A stretch of 64,000 nucleotides of DNA from Chloroflexota bacterium (GCA_030447245.1 JAUJPG010000010.1:62001-126000); one strand, 5' to 3'; shown: positions 27,592-37,661, numbered from the stretch's first letter. Program-made: numbers and translations. The notes: a model not told the origin generated them from the sequence alone.

Positions 27592-27610
27592 CTTCCCCTG
27601 GAGGTGTCCG

Positions 27611-28249
27611 GTGCCTGAGGGACAGACGGTTCCGCCCAGCGGCGAGTACGTCCTCGACAATCCTCGCTTGCGCGCTTTCATCGAGGCCGTCCATGCGGCG
27701 CGCGGTGCCGCCGCCGACCCGAGCGCGGCGATCCAGGCGATCCGCCCGCACTTCGCGGAGCTGCTTGCCGACAGGGGTTGGTTGCCAGGTGAGTACAAGG
27801 AGCTCGCCGAGGACAGCGGGATGGGCAACAAGATCGGGATGTGGCTGCTCTACCGAGCTGACGACGGTAGCCTGGCCTTCTCGTCACTGGTCGTTCCGCC
27901 CGGCGTACAGACCCCCGTCCACGACCACCTGGCTTGGGGACTGGTTGGACTCTACCAGGGCGAGCAGGACGAGGAGGTGTTCATCCGCCGTGACGACGCG
28001 ACGAAGGAGGGTCGCGCCGAGCTGGAGCTAGCCGAGCGTCACTCTCTGAAACCAGGCTCCTTTTACGAGCTGCTGCCGCACAACGACATCCACCGCGTTC
28101 GGACCACATCGGCCCTGACGTCGGTTTCACTGCATCTGCTTGGTAATGACAACGGTTGTATCTGGCGCCATCGCTTCCACCCGGAGGAAGGGACGGTCGA
28201 GCCGTTCCGGTCCGGCTACGTCAACGTTGAATGCCGTGAGACCCGCTGA
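27611..28249 (+). CDS. Cupin thiol-dioxygenase-like metal enzyme (COG5553), copy 1
   Basis: A 212-residue double-stranded beta-helix protein related to cysteine dioxygenase. The likely iron ligands are His104 and His106 in TPVHDHLAWGLVGLYQG and His161 in LLPHNDIHRVR, a three-His set. GTG 27611 is preceded by GGAGG at 27600-27604, which decides the start. It is a paralogue of the protein at 54571 (both HDHxxWGxxG and DIH/EIH blocks). Substrate is not readable; cysteine, 3-mercaptopropionate or another thiol is possible. It follows the flippase gene by 19 bases on the same strand. Confidence 0.8.
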   Translation: MPEGQTVPPSGEYVLDNPRLRAFIEAVHAARGAAADPSAAIQAIRPHFAELLADRGWLPGEYKELAEDSGMGNKIGMWLLYRADDGSLAFSSLVVPPGVQTPVHDHLAWGLVGLYQGEQDEEVFIRRDDATKEGRAELELAERHSLKPGSFYELLPHNDIHRVRTTSALTSVSLHLLGNDNGCIWRHRFHPEEGTVEPFRSGYVNVECRETR

Positions 28250-28275
28250 GGGTCCTTAGCCGCTGGCGCCTCGGC

Positions 28276-28668
28276 TCAGCGGCGCGGCTCGGCATCGGAA
28301 CGGTGCCCGTTGCGCGGTTGCCGCGGCGCGGCTGGACCGCGGTGGTCGCGGGGGCGCAGGGGACCCAAACCGGTCGTCCCGCGCGGCAGGAGCCCGAATC
28401 GCGGGTCGCCGGCTAAGCGATCCAGAATCGTCTGCACGCTCCCGCAATGAGCTTGGAGTGCGGTCGCCATCTGAAGCGCAGAGCGGTCATCCAGGTCGCT
28501 CGCCTCGAACTCCACCACCTCCCCCAGCTCCGACACCCGGTCGATCAAGAGCGCCGCGACTAGCGTCAAGATGTAGGCCTGCTCGTGGTCGGAGCCTCCG
28601 AGCCGCTCTAGCTGCTCGAATAGCAGGTCGGCGAGCCTTTCCGCTTGCTCCTGGTAGGCCTCGATCAC
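28276..28668 (-). CDS. Hypothetical helical protein
   Basis: About 130 residues from GTG 28668 (or 150 from GTG 28728). Residues about 1-90 are predicted to be alpha-helical with many Glu, Gln and Leu (AYQEQAERLADLLFEQLERL), then ALQMATALQAHCGSVQTILD. The last 40 residues are basic and Pro/Arg-rich, likely disordered. No known family is recognised and no TM segment is seen. It stands alone on the minus strand, converging with the cupin gene. Codon bias (third-position G/C) is consistent with a real gene. Confidence 0.55.
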   Translation of the reverse strand: MIEAYQEQAERLADLLFEQLERLGGSDHEQAYILTLVAALLIDRVSELGEVVEFEASDLDDRSALQMATALQAHCGSVQTILDRLAGDPRFGLLPRGTTGLGPLRPRDHRGPAAPRQPRNGHRSDAEPRR

Positions 28669-28902
28669 GCCGCCACCCCCGAGTCTCCGCAAGCCTCTCC
28701 TGGAGACTTGCTGCAAGCGTCGTACCACCGAAAACGATCAAGTTCGCCGGGTGGCTTCGGAGTTAGTGATCAGTCTCCCGGCGGAGGACGTGCTTGAGGC
28801 ACGCTTCCTGCCTTTGCACGGCCTGCCGGCGGTCGCTAGGCAACCGACTCGCCGGGCAAGCACCAGCGCCAGGCCGTGGCCGAAAGCTCGAGGTGAAGGA
28901 CG

Positions 28903-29031
28903 ATGGAAGCAGTGATCGTGTCGGGGTTGCTGGCGATCTTCAGCGCGGGCGCGGTCTGGGCGACGCAGTCCACGGCGCTGCCGCATGAGGTGATCACTCG
29001 TAGTAACCGCGGGTCGGTGCGCCGACGCTAG
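28903..29031 (+). CDS. Small 42-residue putative membrane protein
   Basis: ATG 28903 is preceded by GAAGGA (28895-28900). The product begins MEAVIVSGLLAIFSAGAVWA, a hydrophobic stretch long enough for one TM helix or a signal anchor, and ends with a basic tail NRGSVRRR. No family is recognised. It lies 153 bases upstream of the AOR gene on the same strand. Small size makes it uncertain, but the ribosome binding site and hydrophobicity pattern support it. Confidence 0.4.
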   Translation: MEAVIVSGLLAIFSAGAVWATQSTALPHEVITRSNRGSVRRR

Positions 29032-29184
29032 GCGGAGTACGTATCCGCGGCTCCTTTGCTAGCCCACCAGCATGCACGCAGGGCGACGAACGATGAGGGC
29101 GTTCGGCTGCGTGCGGTCGTCAATGCTTCACTTGCCTACGTCTCTGGCTATACTGCCTCGAACTCTAATCGAGGAGCGGCCTGC

Positions 29185-31077
29185 ATGAGCGAGCAGCAAC
29201 TACCCGGCGGGATCATGGGCAAGATCCTGCGGGTCGATCTCACCAGCGGCACGATTACCACCGAAGCGCTGACCCCCGAAGTGGCGCGTACCTGGATCGG
29301 CGGCGTCGGCCTCGGCGCCAAGATCCTCTATGAGGAGGTCCCGCCGGGTGTCCAGTGGGACGATCCTGACAACCGCCTGATCATCGCCGCCGGACCACTC
29401 GCCGGCACGAAGGTCCACGGCGCCGGCACCTATTGCGCGGTCACCAAGGGCCCGATGACTAACCTGGCCGGGTCGACGCAGGCGAACGGCTTTTTCGGTG
29501 CCTACCTCAAGCAGTGTGGGTACGACGCGATCATCCTCCAGGGTCGCGCACCCGCCTGGCAGTATCTCTGGGTCTCGGACCAGGGGCTAGAGCTGCGTGA
29601 TGCCTCCGGGATCGTCGGGCTTGACTGCTGGGACGCCGACGAGAAGCTCCACGCCGAGCTTGGCTACAAAGAACGGATGATGAGCTTCGTCGGCATCGGC
29701 CCGGCCGGCGAGAACCTGGTCAAGTGGGCCGTGTTGTCAGGCGACAAGGGCCATGTGGCCGCTCACAACGGGGTTGGCGCGGTCATGGGCTCCAAGAAGC
29801 TCAAGGCGATCTGCATCCCGCGCGGCAAGCAGAAGGTGCCGGTTGCCCATCCGGACCGCCTGCCCGAATACGCCGAGGCGCTGTTCGATCACGCCTACAA
29901 CTACCGCGATCAATGGCTGGCGCGCGGCGGAACGGCGATTGGTCTCTCCGACATGGAGCGGATGGGGGCGTTGCCAGTTCGAAACCAGACCACCAACGTC
30001 TATCCCGAGCACGAGGCCATGAACGGGCTGACGTTCCGCGAGAACTTCGACGGCCGCCACACACCGTGCTGGGGCTGCCGGATGAACCACCTCCACATCG
30101 GTGTGATGACCAATGGCGACGAGGCCGGCTACCTCGGCGAGGAGCCGGAGTATGAAGGGTTCTCGGCGATGGGGCCCCAGATCGGGATCACCGACCAGAG
30201 CGTTGCGTTCAAGCTGGCGAACCTGACCGACCGCATCGGCGTCGACGTCAACGAGGCCGGTTGGCTGGTCGGCTGGGCGATCGAATGCTTCGAAAAGGGC
30301 ATCTTCAGCCTCGAGGACACAGACGGCCTGGAGCTGCGCTGGGGCAACGGCAAGGCGGTCGAAGAGCTGCTCTGGCGCATCGGCCGCCGCGAGGGCAAGT
30401 TCGCCGATATGCTCGCCGAGGGCGTGATGCGGGCCTCGCAGAAGGTCGGCGGCGAGGCTGCTGCGTGGGCAATCTACGCCAAGAAGGGCTCGTCCCCCCG
30501 CGGTCACGATCACCGCGGCCGCTGGACCGAGATGCTCGACACATGTGTCTCGAACACGAGCACGATCGAGGCGACGGCCGGCGCTGATCCGGTTGACTAC
30601 CTTGACGTCGAGCCGATCAAGGACCGCTTCGACCCGATCGACGTGTCGACGTTCGTGGCCAAGATCAATGGCCGCAGGCAGTTCGACGACTGCCTTGGGG
30701 TCTGCCGGTTCGACTCCCAGGACCTCCAGTTGGAGCTGCACTGCTTCAACGCCATCACCGGGCTGGAGTACGACGCCCACGATGCGCTGCGCAAGGGCCG
30801 CCAGATCGTCCACCTGCTGCGGGCGTTCAATTTCCGCCACGGCCTCACGGCGGAGGTCGAGGAACCGTCGGATCGATACTTCGAGCCGCCACAAGACGGC
30901 GCGGCGCTCGGCACCGACCCTCGCGCCCAGTGGCCGACGATGAAGCAGAACTACTATCGCCACATGGGCTGGGACGTGCAGACTGGCAAGCCGCTGCCCG
31001 AGACGCTTCGGGCCCTGGATCTGGAGGAGCTGGTCAAAGACTTCTGGCCCGAGCAGGCCGCGGTCGGCGCGCGGTAG
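29185..31077 (+). CDS. Aldehyde:ferredoxin oxidoreductase family tungsto/molybdo-enzyme
   Basis: The 630-residue protein contains the AOR N-terminal pterin domain (GKILRVDLTSGTITTEAL; GAGTYCAVTKGPMTNL) and the AOR domains 2 and 3. ATG 29185 follows GAGGAG with 8-base spacing. The expected 4Fe-4S ligands CxxCxxxC appear here as CWGCRMNH (Cys295, Cys298, His302), with a late cysteine in DDCLGVCRF (Cys503/507), so the third cysteine seems replaced by His. Such enzymes oxidise aldehydes or reduce acids with ferredoxin, using a tungsten or molybdenum bis-pterin. No ferredoxin gene is adjacent; an SDR gene follows after 51 bases. Confidence 0.9.
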   Translation: MSEQQLPGGIMGKILRVDLTSGTITTEALTPEVARTWIGGVGLGAKILYEEVPPGVQWDDPDNRLIIAAGPLAGTKVHGAGTYCAVTKGPMTNLAGSTQANGFFGAYLKQCGYDAIILQGRAPAWQYLWVSDQGLELRDASGIVGLDCWDADEKLHAELGYKERMMSFVGIGPAGENLVKWAVLSGDKGHVAAHNGVGAVMGSKKLKAICIPRGKQKVPVAHPDRLPEYAEALFDHAYNYRDQWLARGGTAIGLSDMERMGALPVRNQTTNVYPEHEAMNGLTFRENFDGRHTPCWGCRMNHLHIGVMTNGDEAGYLGEEPEYEGFSAMGPQIGITDQSVAFKLANLTDRIGVDVNEAGWLVGWAIECFEKGIFSLEDTDGLELRWGNGKAVEELLWRIGRREGKFADMLAEGVMRASQKVGGEAAAWAIYAKKGSSPRGHDHRGRWTEMLDTCVSNTSTIEATAGADPVDYLDVEPIKDRFDPIDVSTFVAKINGRRQFDDCLGVCRFDSQDLQLELHCFNAITGLEYDAHDALRKGRQIVHLLRAFNFRHGLTAEVEEPSDRYFEPPQDGAALGTDPRAQWPTMKQNYYRHMGWDVQTGKPLPETLRALDLEELVKDFWPEQAAVGAR

Positions 31078-31128
31078 AAACGAGCAGCGCGGCGTGCGTG
31101 CGGCCTCGCGACTGGTGAAGGAGGCAGG

Positions 31129-31926
31129 ATGGGCAGCTTGGACGGTAAGGTCGCGTTGATCACCGGCGCGGCTGGCGGGATCGGACAAGCCATGGCGCAG
31201 CGCTTCGCGACCGAAGGGGCGCGTCTGGTCCTGGGGGACCTGGACGAAGCACGCGTGCAGGCTGTCGCCGGGGAGATTGGCCAGTCCGGCGCGGACGCGC
31301 TGGGAATCGCAGTGGACGTGACACGCGGAGAGCAAATCCGAGCGATGGTCCGAAGTTCGGTCGATCGCTTCGGTCGAATTGACGTGCTGATGAACAATGC
31401 GGGCGTCGTCCGCGTGTCACGACTGCTAGACGTGACCGAGGAGCACTGGGATTTCATCCTCAACGTGAATGCGCGGGCCGTCTTCTTCGTGCTCCAGGCG
31501 GTCGGACGGCAGATGCTCGACCAGCAATCAGGGTCGGACGGGCTGCGCGGGCGGATCATCAACACAGCCTCGATTGCCGGCAAGCCGGGCGGCCGGCCGA
31601 TGTTCGCGCCCTACGCGGCCAGCAAGGCGGCGGTGATCTCGCTCACCCACTCGGCCGCCGCGGCGCTCGCCCCCCACGTCGCAGTCAATGCGATTTGCCC
31701 CGGCGCGGTTGAGACCCAGATGTGGGAGCAGATAGATGCCGAGTGGGGGGAGCTCGAAGGTCGGCAGAAGGGCGATGTCTGGCGCGAGCGGATCGCCCCA
31801 ATCCCACTCGGACGGCCGCAGCGTGCCGAGGATGTGGCCGGCGTCGCGGCCTTCCTCGCGGGCCCCGATGCAGCCTACATCACCGGCCAGGCCGTGACCG
31901 TGGACGGCGGACTGGTCATGTCGTAA
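31129..31926 (+). CDS. SDR-family oxidoreductase
   Basis: A 265-residue classical short-chain dehydrogenase. The cofactor motif is LITGAAGGIGQAMA, the structural motif LMNNAG, and the catalytic Ser (INTASIAG) and YAASKAAV complete the site. DLDEARV after the second strand suggests preference for NAD(H). The ribosome binding site GAAGGAGG lies five bases before the ATG. It follows the AOR gene, so it may interconvert an alcohol and the aldehyde handled by that enzyme, although this link is only from neighbourhood. Confidence 0.92.
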   Translation: MGSLDGKVALITGAAGGIGQAMAQRFATEGARLVLGDLDEARVQAVAGEIGQSGADALGIAVDVTRGEQIRAMVRSSVDRFGRIDVLMNNAGVVRVSRLLDVTEEHWDFILNVNARAVFFVLQAVGRQMLDQQSGSDGLRGRIINTASIAGKPGGRPMFAPYAASKAAVISLTHSAAAALAPHVAVNAICPGAVETQMWEQIDAEWGELEGRQKGDVWRERIAPIPLGRPQRAEDVAGVAAFLAGPDAAYITGQAVTVDGGLVMS

Positions 31927-32011
31927 GGGCGAGGCGTGCCTTGCCAGCGGCACCAGACACAGACGCGCCCGAAGGTGTCGATTGCCCCACGCTCGAGCGC
32001 GACCGGCGTGC

Positions 32012-34861
32012 TCAGCGGCCGGTCAGCTCGGCGAGGCGACGGAGATCCTGCTCGAGGGCGCGCTGCTCTTCGCCGTATCGGGCCCAGTCGCCGGCACGTT
32101 GAGCTTCCTGCGCGCGAGTGAAGTGATCGCTGGCCGAGCGGACCAGCGCGGCCGCTTCGGGCGGGACGCTCCCGGCCGGCAGCGCCTGGGCGGCCGCACC
32201 GGTCATAGGGGCGGAGGCCGTGGCCGGCTGTGATGCCGGCGAAGCGGGAGCTTGGATTCCGATGTTGGGGCCGAAGAGTTTGACGAGGCCTTCTTCTAGC
32301 GTTGGTTCCATCACCAGCCGATTGCCGGTGGCCAAGACGACGCGGCGCAACTCCGGGATTGGACCGTTCTCCGCCTGCAGGTAGATCGGCTCGACGTACA
32401 GGTTGGACGTGCCGATCGGAATCACAAGCATATTGCCGCGAATCACCCGCGACCCGCCCTGGTTCCACAGCGTGAACTGCGACGAGATCGCCGAGTCCTG
32501 GTCGATCCGGCCCTCGACCTGGAACGGCCCATAGACGAGCCGATCCTTCGGGTACTTGTAGACCAGCAGCTTGCCATAGTTCGGTTCGTCCGAGCGCGCG
32601 GCCAACCAGGCGATCATGTTGTCCTTGTTGATCGGCGTGAATGGCTGCATCAGCAGGAACTCTTCGCGCGCCTGGCCGGGCAGTCGCATGATCACCGAGT
32701 ACGGATCGACTGGCTGTCGCTCGTTGTAAAACTTCTCGAACGGGATCGCCCAGACGTCCTCGCGGTTGTAGAAAACGTTTGGATCCTGCATGTGGAAGGA
32801 TTGGTACCGCTCGGCCTGAATTCGGAACAGATCCTCGGGGTAGCGAATGTGCTGGCGGAGCGAGGCCGGCATCTCGGCCAGTGGGGCAAACAGGTCGGGA
32901 AAGATCCGTTGGTAGGTGCGGATCAGCGAGTCTTCGGCATCCGCGACGTAGAATCTCATCGAGCCGTCATAAGCATTGACGACGACCTTGACACTGTTGC
33001 GGATGTAGTTGATCCAGATGCTGCCCGGTCGCCACAGACGCGGCTGCGAGTACGGGAACTGATTCGTGTGCGTGTATGCGTCCAGCATCCAGAAGAGCTG
33101 CCCGTCCGCGATGACGATGTACGGGTCGCGATCCTGCATCAAAAATGGCGCCACCCGCTCAACCCGCTCGCGGACTCCTCGACGATATACGATCTCCGAC
33201 TCGGGCCGTACCGCGCCGGAGAGCAGGATATTGCCGTCGCGGAAGCGCAGCGCGTAGGCCAGCCGGCGAGTCAGGCTCCCGATGTTGACGCCGGTGCCGC
33301 CCTCGTGTCGGGTCTCCACGTTGTCGTCACCGCGCGGGTAGTCGAATTGCGGCTCGTTGGTATTGACGATCACATAGCCGGTGGCGCGCGTGCCGTAGTA
33401 AATCTCAGGCCGAGTGATCGGGATCTCTCCGCGTGGCGGGACGTCCTGGATCAAGAGCTGGGGCCGACCCTCCTCTCCGACGGCTGCGACCGGCGTCATC
33501 ACCACACCGTATCCGTGCGTAAACTTGAGACGCTGGTTTATCCAGGTTCTCGCCTGGACTTGAAGCCCTTCGGGGGCCAGCTCACGCGCAGCGACCATCA
33601 CCTGGCGGTAACCGTCACGCAGGTGGTAACGGTCAATGTCGACGTCGTCGAATGTGTAGTAGCTGCGGATGCTCTGAATCTGATTCAAGGTATCGCGCAG
33701 CGGACGATGGTCCCAGAGGCGGATGTTGCGAATCGTCTCCGGACTGGCGCGGACGTCCTCCGCCGCGACCGCTTCCTCGGCGGGGAAGAACTGCTCCTGA
33801 ATTTGGTCCAGCCCGAACGCCTTGCGGGTGAAGGCGATACCGTTTTCGAGGTAGGGGCGCTCTTTTTCCAGTTCGTTCGGCTTGACCTCAAAATTCTGGA
33901 TCACGCTCGGGAAGATCAGTCCTCCGACCAGCGCGACCAGCCCCCAGAGCGCCAGACCGGTGATTGCCGGGCGCAGCGAGCGCAGGAACGCGTTCGCAAA
34001 AATCAACGCGGCGGCGCCCACCGCGACGAGCGTCATCAAGTACAGGGCCGGCAACTCGGCGCGGACGTCAGCGTAACTGGCGCCGTAGGCAACGCCGCGC
34101 GTTGAGTACACCAGCTCGTACAGGTCGAGCACGTGATTGGCAGCCACCAGGCTCATCAGCAGCGCCGCCAGGCCAGCGACGTGGAGCTTGACCGGTCGCG
34201 GCAGGTTGAACAGGACGCGTTCGAGGTTGAGTCCCAGCTCGTAGGCGGTAACCACCGCGTAGACGGCCAGCGTGGTGGTCGTGATCAGGACCAACGCGCC
34301 CAGCGCCCAGGAATGGAGTGCCCGAAGGAACGGCAGGGTGAAGACGTAGAAGCCCACGTCCTGAGCGAAGATCGGGTCGACCACACCGAACGGGAGCTGG
34401 TAGCGGTAGCGCATGGCGACTTGCCACTGGCCGGCCGCGACGAGCCCCATGATCGTCGCCAGGAGCAGGCCAAGTAGTCCGATGCCCACGTTGATCATGC
34501 GGCGGTAGCCGTTCTGCTCGCCGACTCGCGCGCCAACGCGCGCAATGTAGGCCCAGATCCCGTCGTCTTCGGGCGGGGTGGCGTGTTCGAAACGGTGCGC
34601 GAGCCGCCGAGCCAGGTACGCGCTCGAAAGGTAGCCGGCCAGGAACACGGCCGCGCCGGCGCCAAACAGGGCGATCTGGGCGCCAAGGGTCGTGCGGTAC
34701 ACGCCAAGCAGGTCGACGCTCTCGAACCAGAGCCAGTCAGTGTACAGGTCCACCCCGACCGTTGCGATGATGCCCAGGACGCCGAGAATGCCTGCCCCAA
34801 CCAGCCGGCTGATGGTGACATTCCGGCCGCTCTGACCGCCCTGTCGCGGCCAGCGCTCCAT
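32012..34861 (-). CDS. UPF0182 family membrane protein
   Basis: A protein of about 949 residues of the UPF0182/COG1615 family found mainly in Actinobacteria, Chloroflexi and cyanobacteria. Seven TM helices occupy the first 300 residues, with VDLYTDWLWFESV after the first, as in the family. A large extracytoplasmic domain follows, with AFTRKAFGLDQIQEQFF and a low-complexity Ala/Pro linker near the end (about 880-910). I start at ATG 34861, close before the first helix; ATG 34915 is possible. The function of UPF0182 proteins is unknown. Confidence 0.92.
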   Translation of the reverse strand: MERWPRQGGQSGRNVTISRLVGAGILGVLGIIATVGVDLYTDWLWFESVDLLGVYRTTLGAQIALFGAGAAVFLAGYLSSAYLARRLAHRFEHATPPEDDGIWAYIARVGARVGEQNGYRRMINVGIGLLGLLLATIMGLVAAGQWQVAMRYRYQLPFGVVDPIFAQDVGFYVFTLPFLRALHSWALGALVLITTTTLAVYAVVTAYELGLNLERVLFNLPRPVKLHVAGLAALLMSLVAANHVLDLYELVYSTRGVAYGASYADVRAELPALYLMTLVAVGAAALIFANAFLRSLRPAITGLALWGLVALVGGLIFPSVIQNFEVKPNELEKERPYLENGIAFTRKAFGLDQIQEQFFPAEEAVAAEDVRASPETIRNIRLWDHRPLRDTLNQIQSIRSYYTFDDVDIDRYHLRDGYRQVMVAARELAPEGLQVQARTWINQRLKFTHGYGVVMTPVAAVGEEGRPQLLIQDVPPRGEIPITRPEIYYGTRATGYVIVNTNEPQFDYPRGDDNVETRHEGGTGVNIGSLTRRLAYALRFRDGNILLSGAVRPESEIVYRRGVRERVERVAPFLMQDRDPYIVIADGQLFWMLDAYTHTNQFPYSQPRLWRPGSIWINYIRNSVKVVVNAYDGSMRFYVADAEDSLIRTYQRIFPDLFAPLAEMPASLRQHIRYPEDLFRIQAERYQSFHMQDPNVFYNREDVWAIPFEKFYNERQPVDPYSVIMRLPGQAREEFLLMQPFTPINKDNMIAWLAARSDEPNYGKLLVYKYPKDRLVYGPFQVEGRIDQDSAISSQFTLWNQGGSRVIRGNMLVIPIGTSNLYVEPIYLQAENGPIPELRRVVLATGNRLVMEPTLEEGLVKLFGPNIGIQAPASPASQPATASAPMTGAAAQALPAGSVPPEAAALVRSASDHFTRAQEAQRAGDWARYGEEQRALEQDLRRLAELTGR

Positions 34862-34938
34862 GGGGATGACGGGTTCCAAAACTGTTCCTCCGAGAACGCT
34901 GGACGATTCTAGCATGGGGCCGTCGCCGCCCACGCCTT

Positions 34939-34947
34939 TGCTATACT
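34939..34947 (+). promoter_or_regulatory. Extended -10 promoter of the GNAT gene
   Basis: TTGCTATACT reads as TGnTATACT on the plus strand, about 95 bases upstream of the GNAT gene start and just behind the divergent UPF0182 start. No -35 match is visible. Confidence 0.5.
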
Positions 34948-35040
34948 CGCCGGCGGGCCAGGTCAAGGTTCATCGGTTGAGACTCCGGGCAGCTCGACCT
35001 CCCTCTCTAGGACCGCGAACCTTGAACCCTAGACTGGTCG

Positions 35041-35769
35041 GTGGAGCCGATGCTCGCGGACCGTATCAAGGTCGGGCAGGTCGACCGTCTCGACGCCTTT
35101 CACGTCGCCGAACTGGATTGCGAGCCCACGTTGCTGGCGACCGACGGCGTTCACATCGTGGCCTCGGAACGGCGCCTGCGAGCCGGCTGGGGTGGCTACA
35201 CGGTGCCGCTGCTGGCCATAGCCACGCCTGGCGGCGGGATCGTCTCGGTACGTCCGGATCTCGCCAAGCGAGCGCAATCGGAGCTGGGCCAGGAGTCAAC
35301 CGGGCGCCCGCTGCAGGAGGCGGACTTCGAGCACCTGCGGCAAGTGACGAGGACAGCGGTGCCGTACGCCTACAACCTCAGTGGCTACGCGCTGTTCGCC
35401 GCGCCCGGCCATTTCGTGTCCGTGCCTAGTCGAGCCGAGCGGTTTGACTTGGGCGACCCGCGTGGCGCCGACCTTCGTCGCCGCTTCGACGGCGAGGTGT
35501 TCGCGATTCCCGGCACGCGGGGCGAAATCGCTAGCTGGGCGGCGATCAAGCTGAAGTCGGAGGACGTCTGGGAGATCGCCGTCGTCACGGAGGCCCCGTA
35601 TCGAGGCCAGGGCCTGGCGAAGGAAGTGGTCTCGGCGGCCACCGCGTACATCCTGGAGCAGGGACGGGTGCCGCTGTACGTGCATGACCGGACGAATGTT
35701 GCATCGGCGCGGGTCTGCCGCTCGCTCGGATATCTCGAGTACACGGAAGAGTTCTTCAGCGAGTACTGA
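35041..35769 (+). CDS. GNAT-family N-acetyltransferase
   Basis: A 242-residue protein. The C-terminal half (about 150-242) is a GNAT fold with the acetyl-CoA motif EAPYRGQGLAKEVVSAA and the late NVASARVCRSLGYLEY block. The N-terminal half is unlike common GNATs and may be a substrate-binding extension. It would transfer an acetyl group from acetyl-CoA to an amine; the acceptor is not known. GTG 35041 or ATG 35050 are both usable, with GGAG between them. Confidence 0.82.
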   Translation: MEPMLADRIKVGQVDRLDAFHVAELDCEPTLLATDGVHIVASERRLRAGWGGYTVPLLAIATPGGGIVSVRPDLAKRAQSELGQESTGRPLQEADFEHLRQVTRTAVPYAYNLSGYALFAAPGHFVSVPSRAERFDLGDPRGADLRRRFDGEVFAIPGTRGEIASWAAIKLKSEDVWEIAVVTEAPYRGQGLAKEVVSAATAYILEQGRVPLYVHDRTNVASARVCRSLGYLEYTEEFFSEY

Positions 35770-35879
35770 GTCGAGCGATCAACGCAGCCCGGCAAGCACA
35801 GCGCGCGTGGCCGGTGCAACGTCGCTCGGTAGCTCCACGAGCCCAGCGCGTACCTGATTCGGGCATCAGGCACGAGAGG

Positions 35880-37504
35880 ATGGCCACGAGCACGCCGCGC
35901 CACCACCCAGCCGTCGGCGCTCCCGGCCGTCAGCTATTGCTGACCAATGGGCGCGTGTACACTCAGGATCCGGCCCAGCCCCTTGCCGAGGCCGTCGCCG
36001 TCATCGGCAACCGCGTCGTGGTGGTCGGCTCGAACGAGGACGCCCGAGACGCTGTCGACGCGCGAGCCGGCGGATCGACCTTGCCGGACACGCGGTCGTG
36101 CCCGGTTTCGTCGATGCTCATTTCCACCTGCTTGGCTACTGCCACGACCGCGAGCGGGTCCGGCTGGACGAGGCCGAATCGCCCTGGGCGGCGGCCGCGC
36201 TCGTCGGCGCCGCCGCGCGGCGCGGCGTCCGACGCCTGGGTTGTCGGACGCGGCTGGGACCGCAACATCTGGGCGGGTGCCGAGCTCCCGACGCGTCACC
36301 AACTCGACCGGGTGATCGGCGATCGCCCGGCGTGCCTTTACAGTCGCGACGTCCATTCCGTGTGGGCGAACACGGCCGCCCTTGAGCGGGCGGGGATTAG
36401 CCGAGACACGCCCGACCCTCCCGGTGGACGGATTGTCCGTGAGGCTGACGGCTCGCCGAGGCGGGCGTGCTGCTCGAGGCGGCCGCGGACGCGGTGCGGG
36501 TGCTGGCGGACCGTCCGACGCTCCAGGCGAGCGTTCGCGCGGTGCGCGAAGGGCAACATGACCTGCTGCGCGCCGGCGTGACGGCGCTGCACAATCTTGA
36601 AGGTGCGCTGGCTTTCGGCGCGTTACAGGTCCTCGAGGCGGAAGGCGCCCTCGGTCTTCGCGTGTCGGCGGGGATTGCGCGGGGTGATCTTGATGCCGCC
36701 GCGCAGGTCGGGCTACGCACGGGCTACGGCAGCCGGCGTCTGCGGGTCGGCTTGCTCAAGCTGTTCGCGGACGGCGCGCTCGGGTCCGGCACGGCCGCGA
36801 TGCTCGAACCGTACGCTGATGAACCAGCCGAGCACGGGCTTCTCACGCTGACACTAGACGAGCTGATCGGTTTGCTGCGCCAGGCCCGTGACGCTGGAAT
36901 CGGAGTCGCCACCCACGCCATCGGAGACGCGGCGGTGCGACTGGTGCTCGACGCGGCCGAGGTCGCACGCGTAGACGCGGATGGGCGAGACCAAATCCTC
37001 CGCATTGAGCATGCTCAGTTGATCCATCCAGAAGATCTGCCGAGGTTCGTCCGGCTGGGCGTAGTCGCCTCGGTGCAGCCGCTCCACGCCACTTCGGACA
37101 TGCAGGTTGCCGACCGTCGTTGGGGCGATCGGTGTCAGACCGCTTACCCCTGGCGTGCCCTGCTTGACGCGAGGGCACACCTGGCATTTGGGACAGATTG
37201 CCCGGTCGAACCGCCGCAACCACTGCTCGGACTCCACGCGGCCGTGACCCGCCAGCGCGACGGCGAGCCGCCCGGCGGGTGGTATCCAGCGCAGCGGCTG
37301 ACAGTTGAGGAGGCAATCCGGACCTACACGCTTGGAAGCGCCGAGGCGGCCGGCCTGGGCCATGAGCATGGCTCGGTCTCCCCCGGCAAGCTGGCCGATC
37401 TCGTGGTCCTCTCCGACGATCCCCACGCCATCCCACGCGAGGAGCTGGCCCACCTGGAGGTCGTGACGACGATCTTCGACGGGGAGATTGTTTATTCCGT
37501 CTGA
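35880..37504 (+). pseudogene. YtcJ-type amidohydrolase (amidohydrolase 3), three frameshifts
   Basis: Joined over frames, this encodes about 540 residues, the usual YtcJ length. It has LLLTNGRVYT and NRVVVVG at the N-terminus, then PGFVDAHFHLLGY (HxH metal motif) and WVVGRGWDRNIW. Later come FADGALGSGTAAM, GVATHAIGDAA with a metal His, RIEHAQL, FGTDCPVEPP with the catalytic Asp, and the C-terminal GKLADLVVLSDDP. Frame changes near 36085, 36225 and 36455 each need one base, mostly next to GG or GC runs. The family hydrolyses N-substituted amides. Upstream is the GNAT gene and downstream a Cys/Met PLP gene. Confidence 0.72.
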
Positions 37505-37661
37505 GTGTGCGCTGATCGTGCCGTGTGGCGGCGAAGTTCAGGCGCCGCTGCCCGCGTCGCTAGCCTGGACCGTCTTGTGCAATGACCCAGCGCCGAGGCG
37601 AACGGGCGGCAGAGAGTCTCTCCCGTGGTGCTGCTCGGCCAATGTTACTGGAGGATGCTCA

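Noticed and set aside
29737..31335. A 532-codon open frame on the minus strand opposite the AOR gene
   Set aside because: It is the antisense shadow of a well-supported AOR coding region; it has no domain look or ribosome binding site, and long antisense frames are common at this GC content.
32792..34105. A 437-codon plus-strand frame inside the UPF0182 gene
   Set aside because: Antisense shadow of the UPF0182 gene without recognisable protein features.
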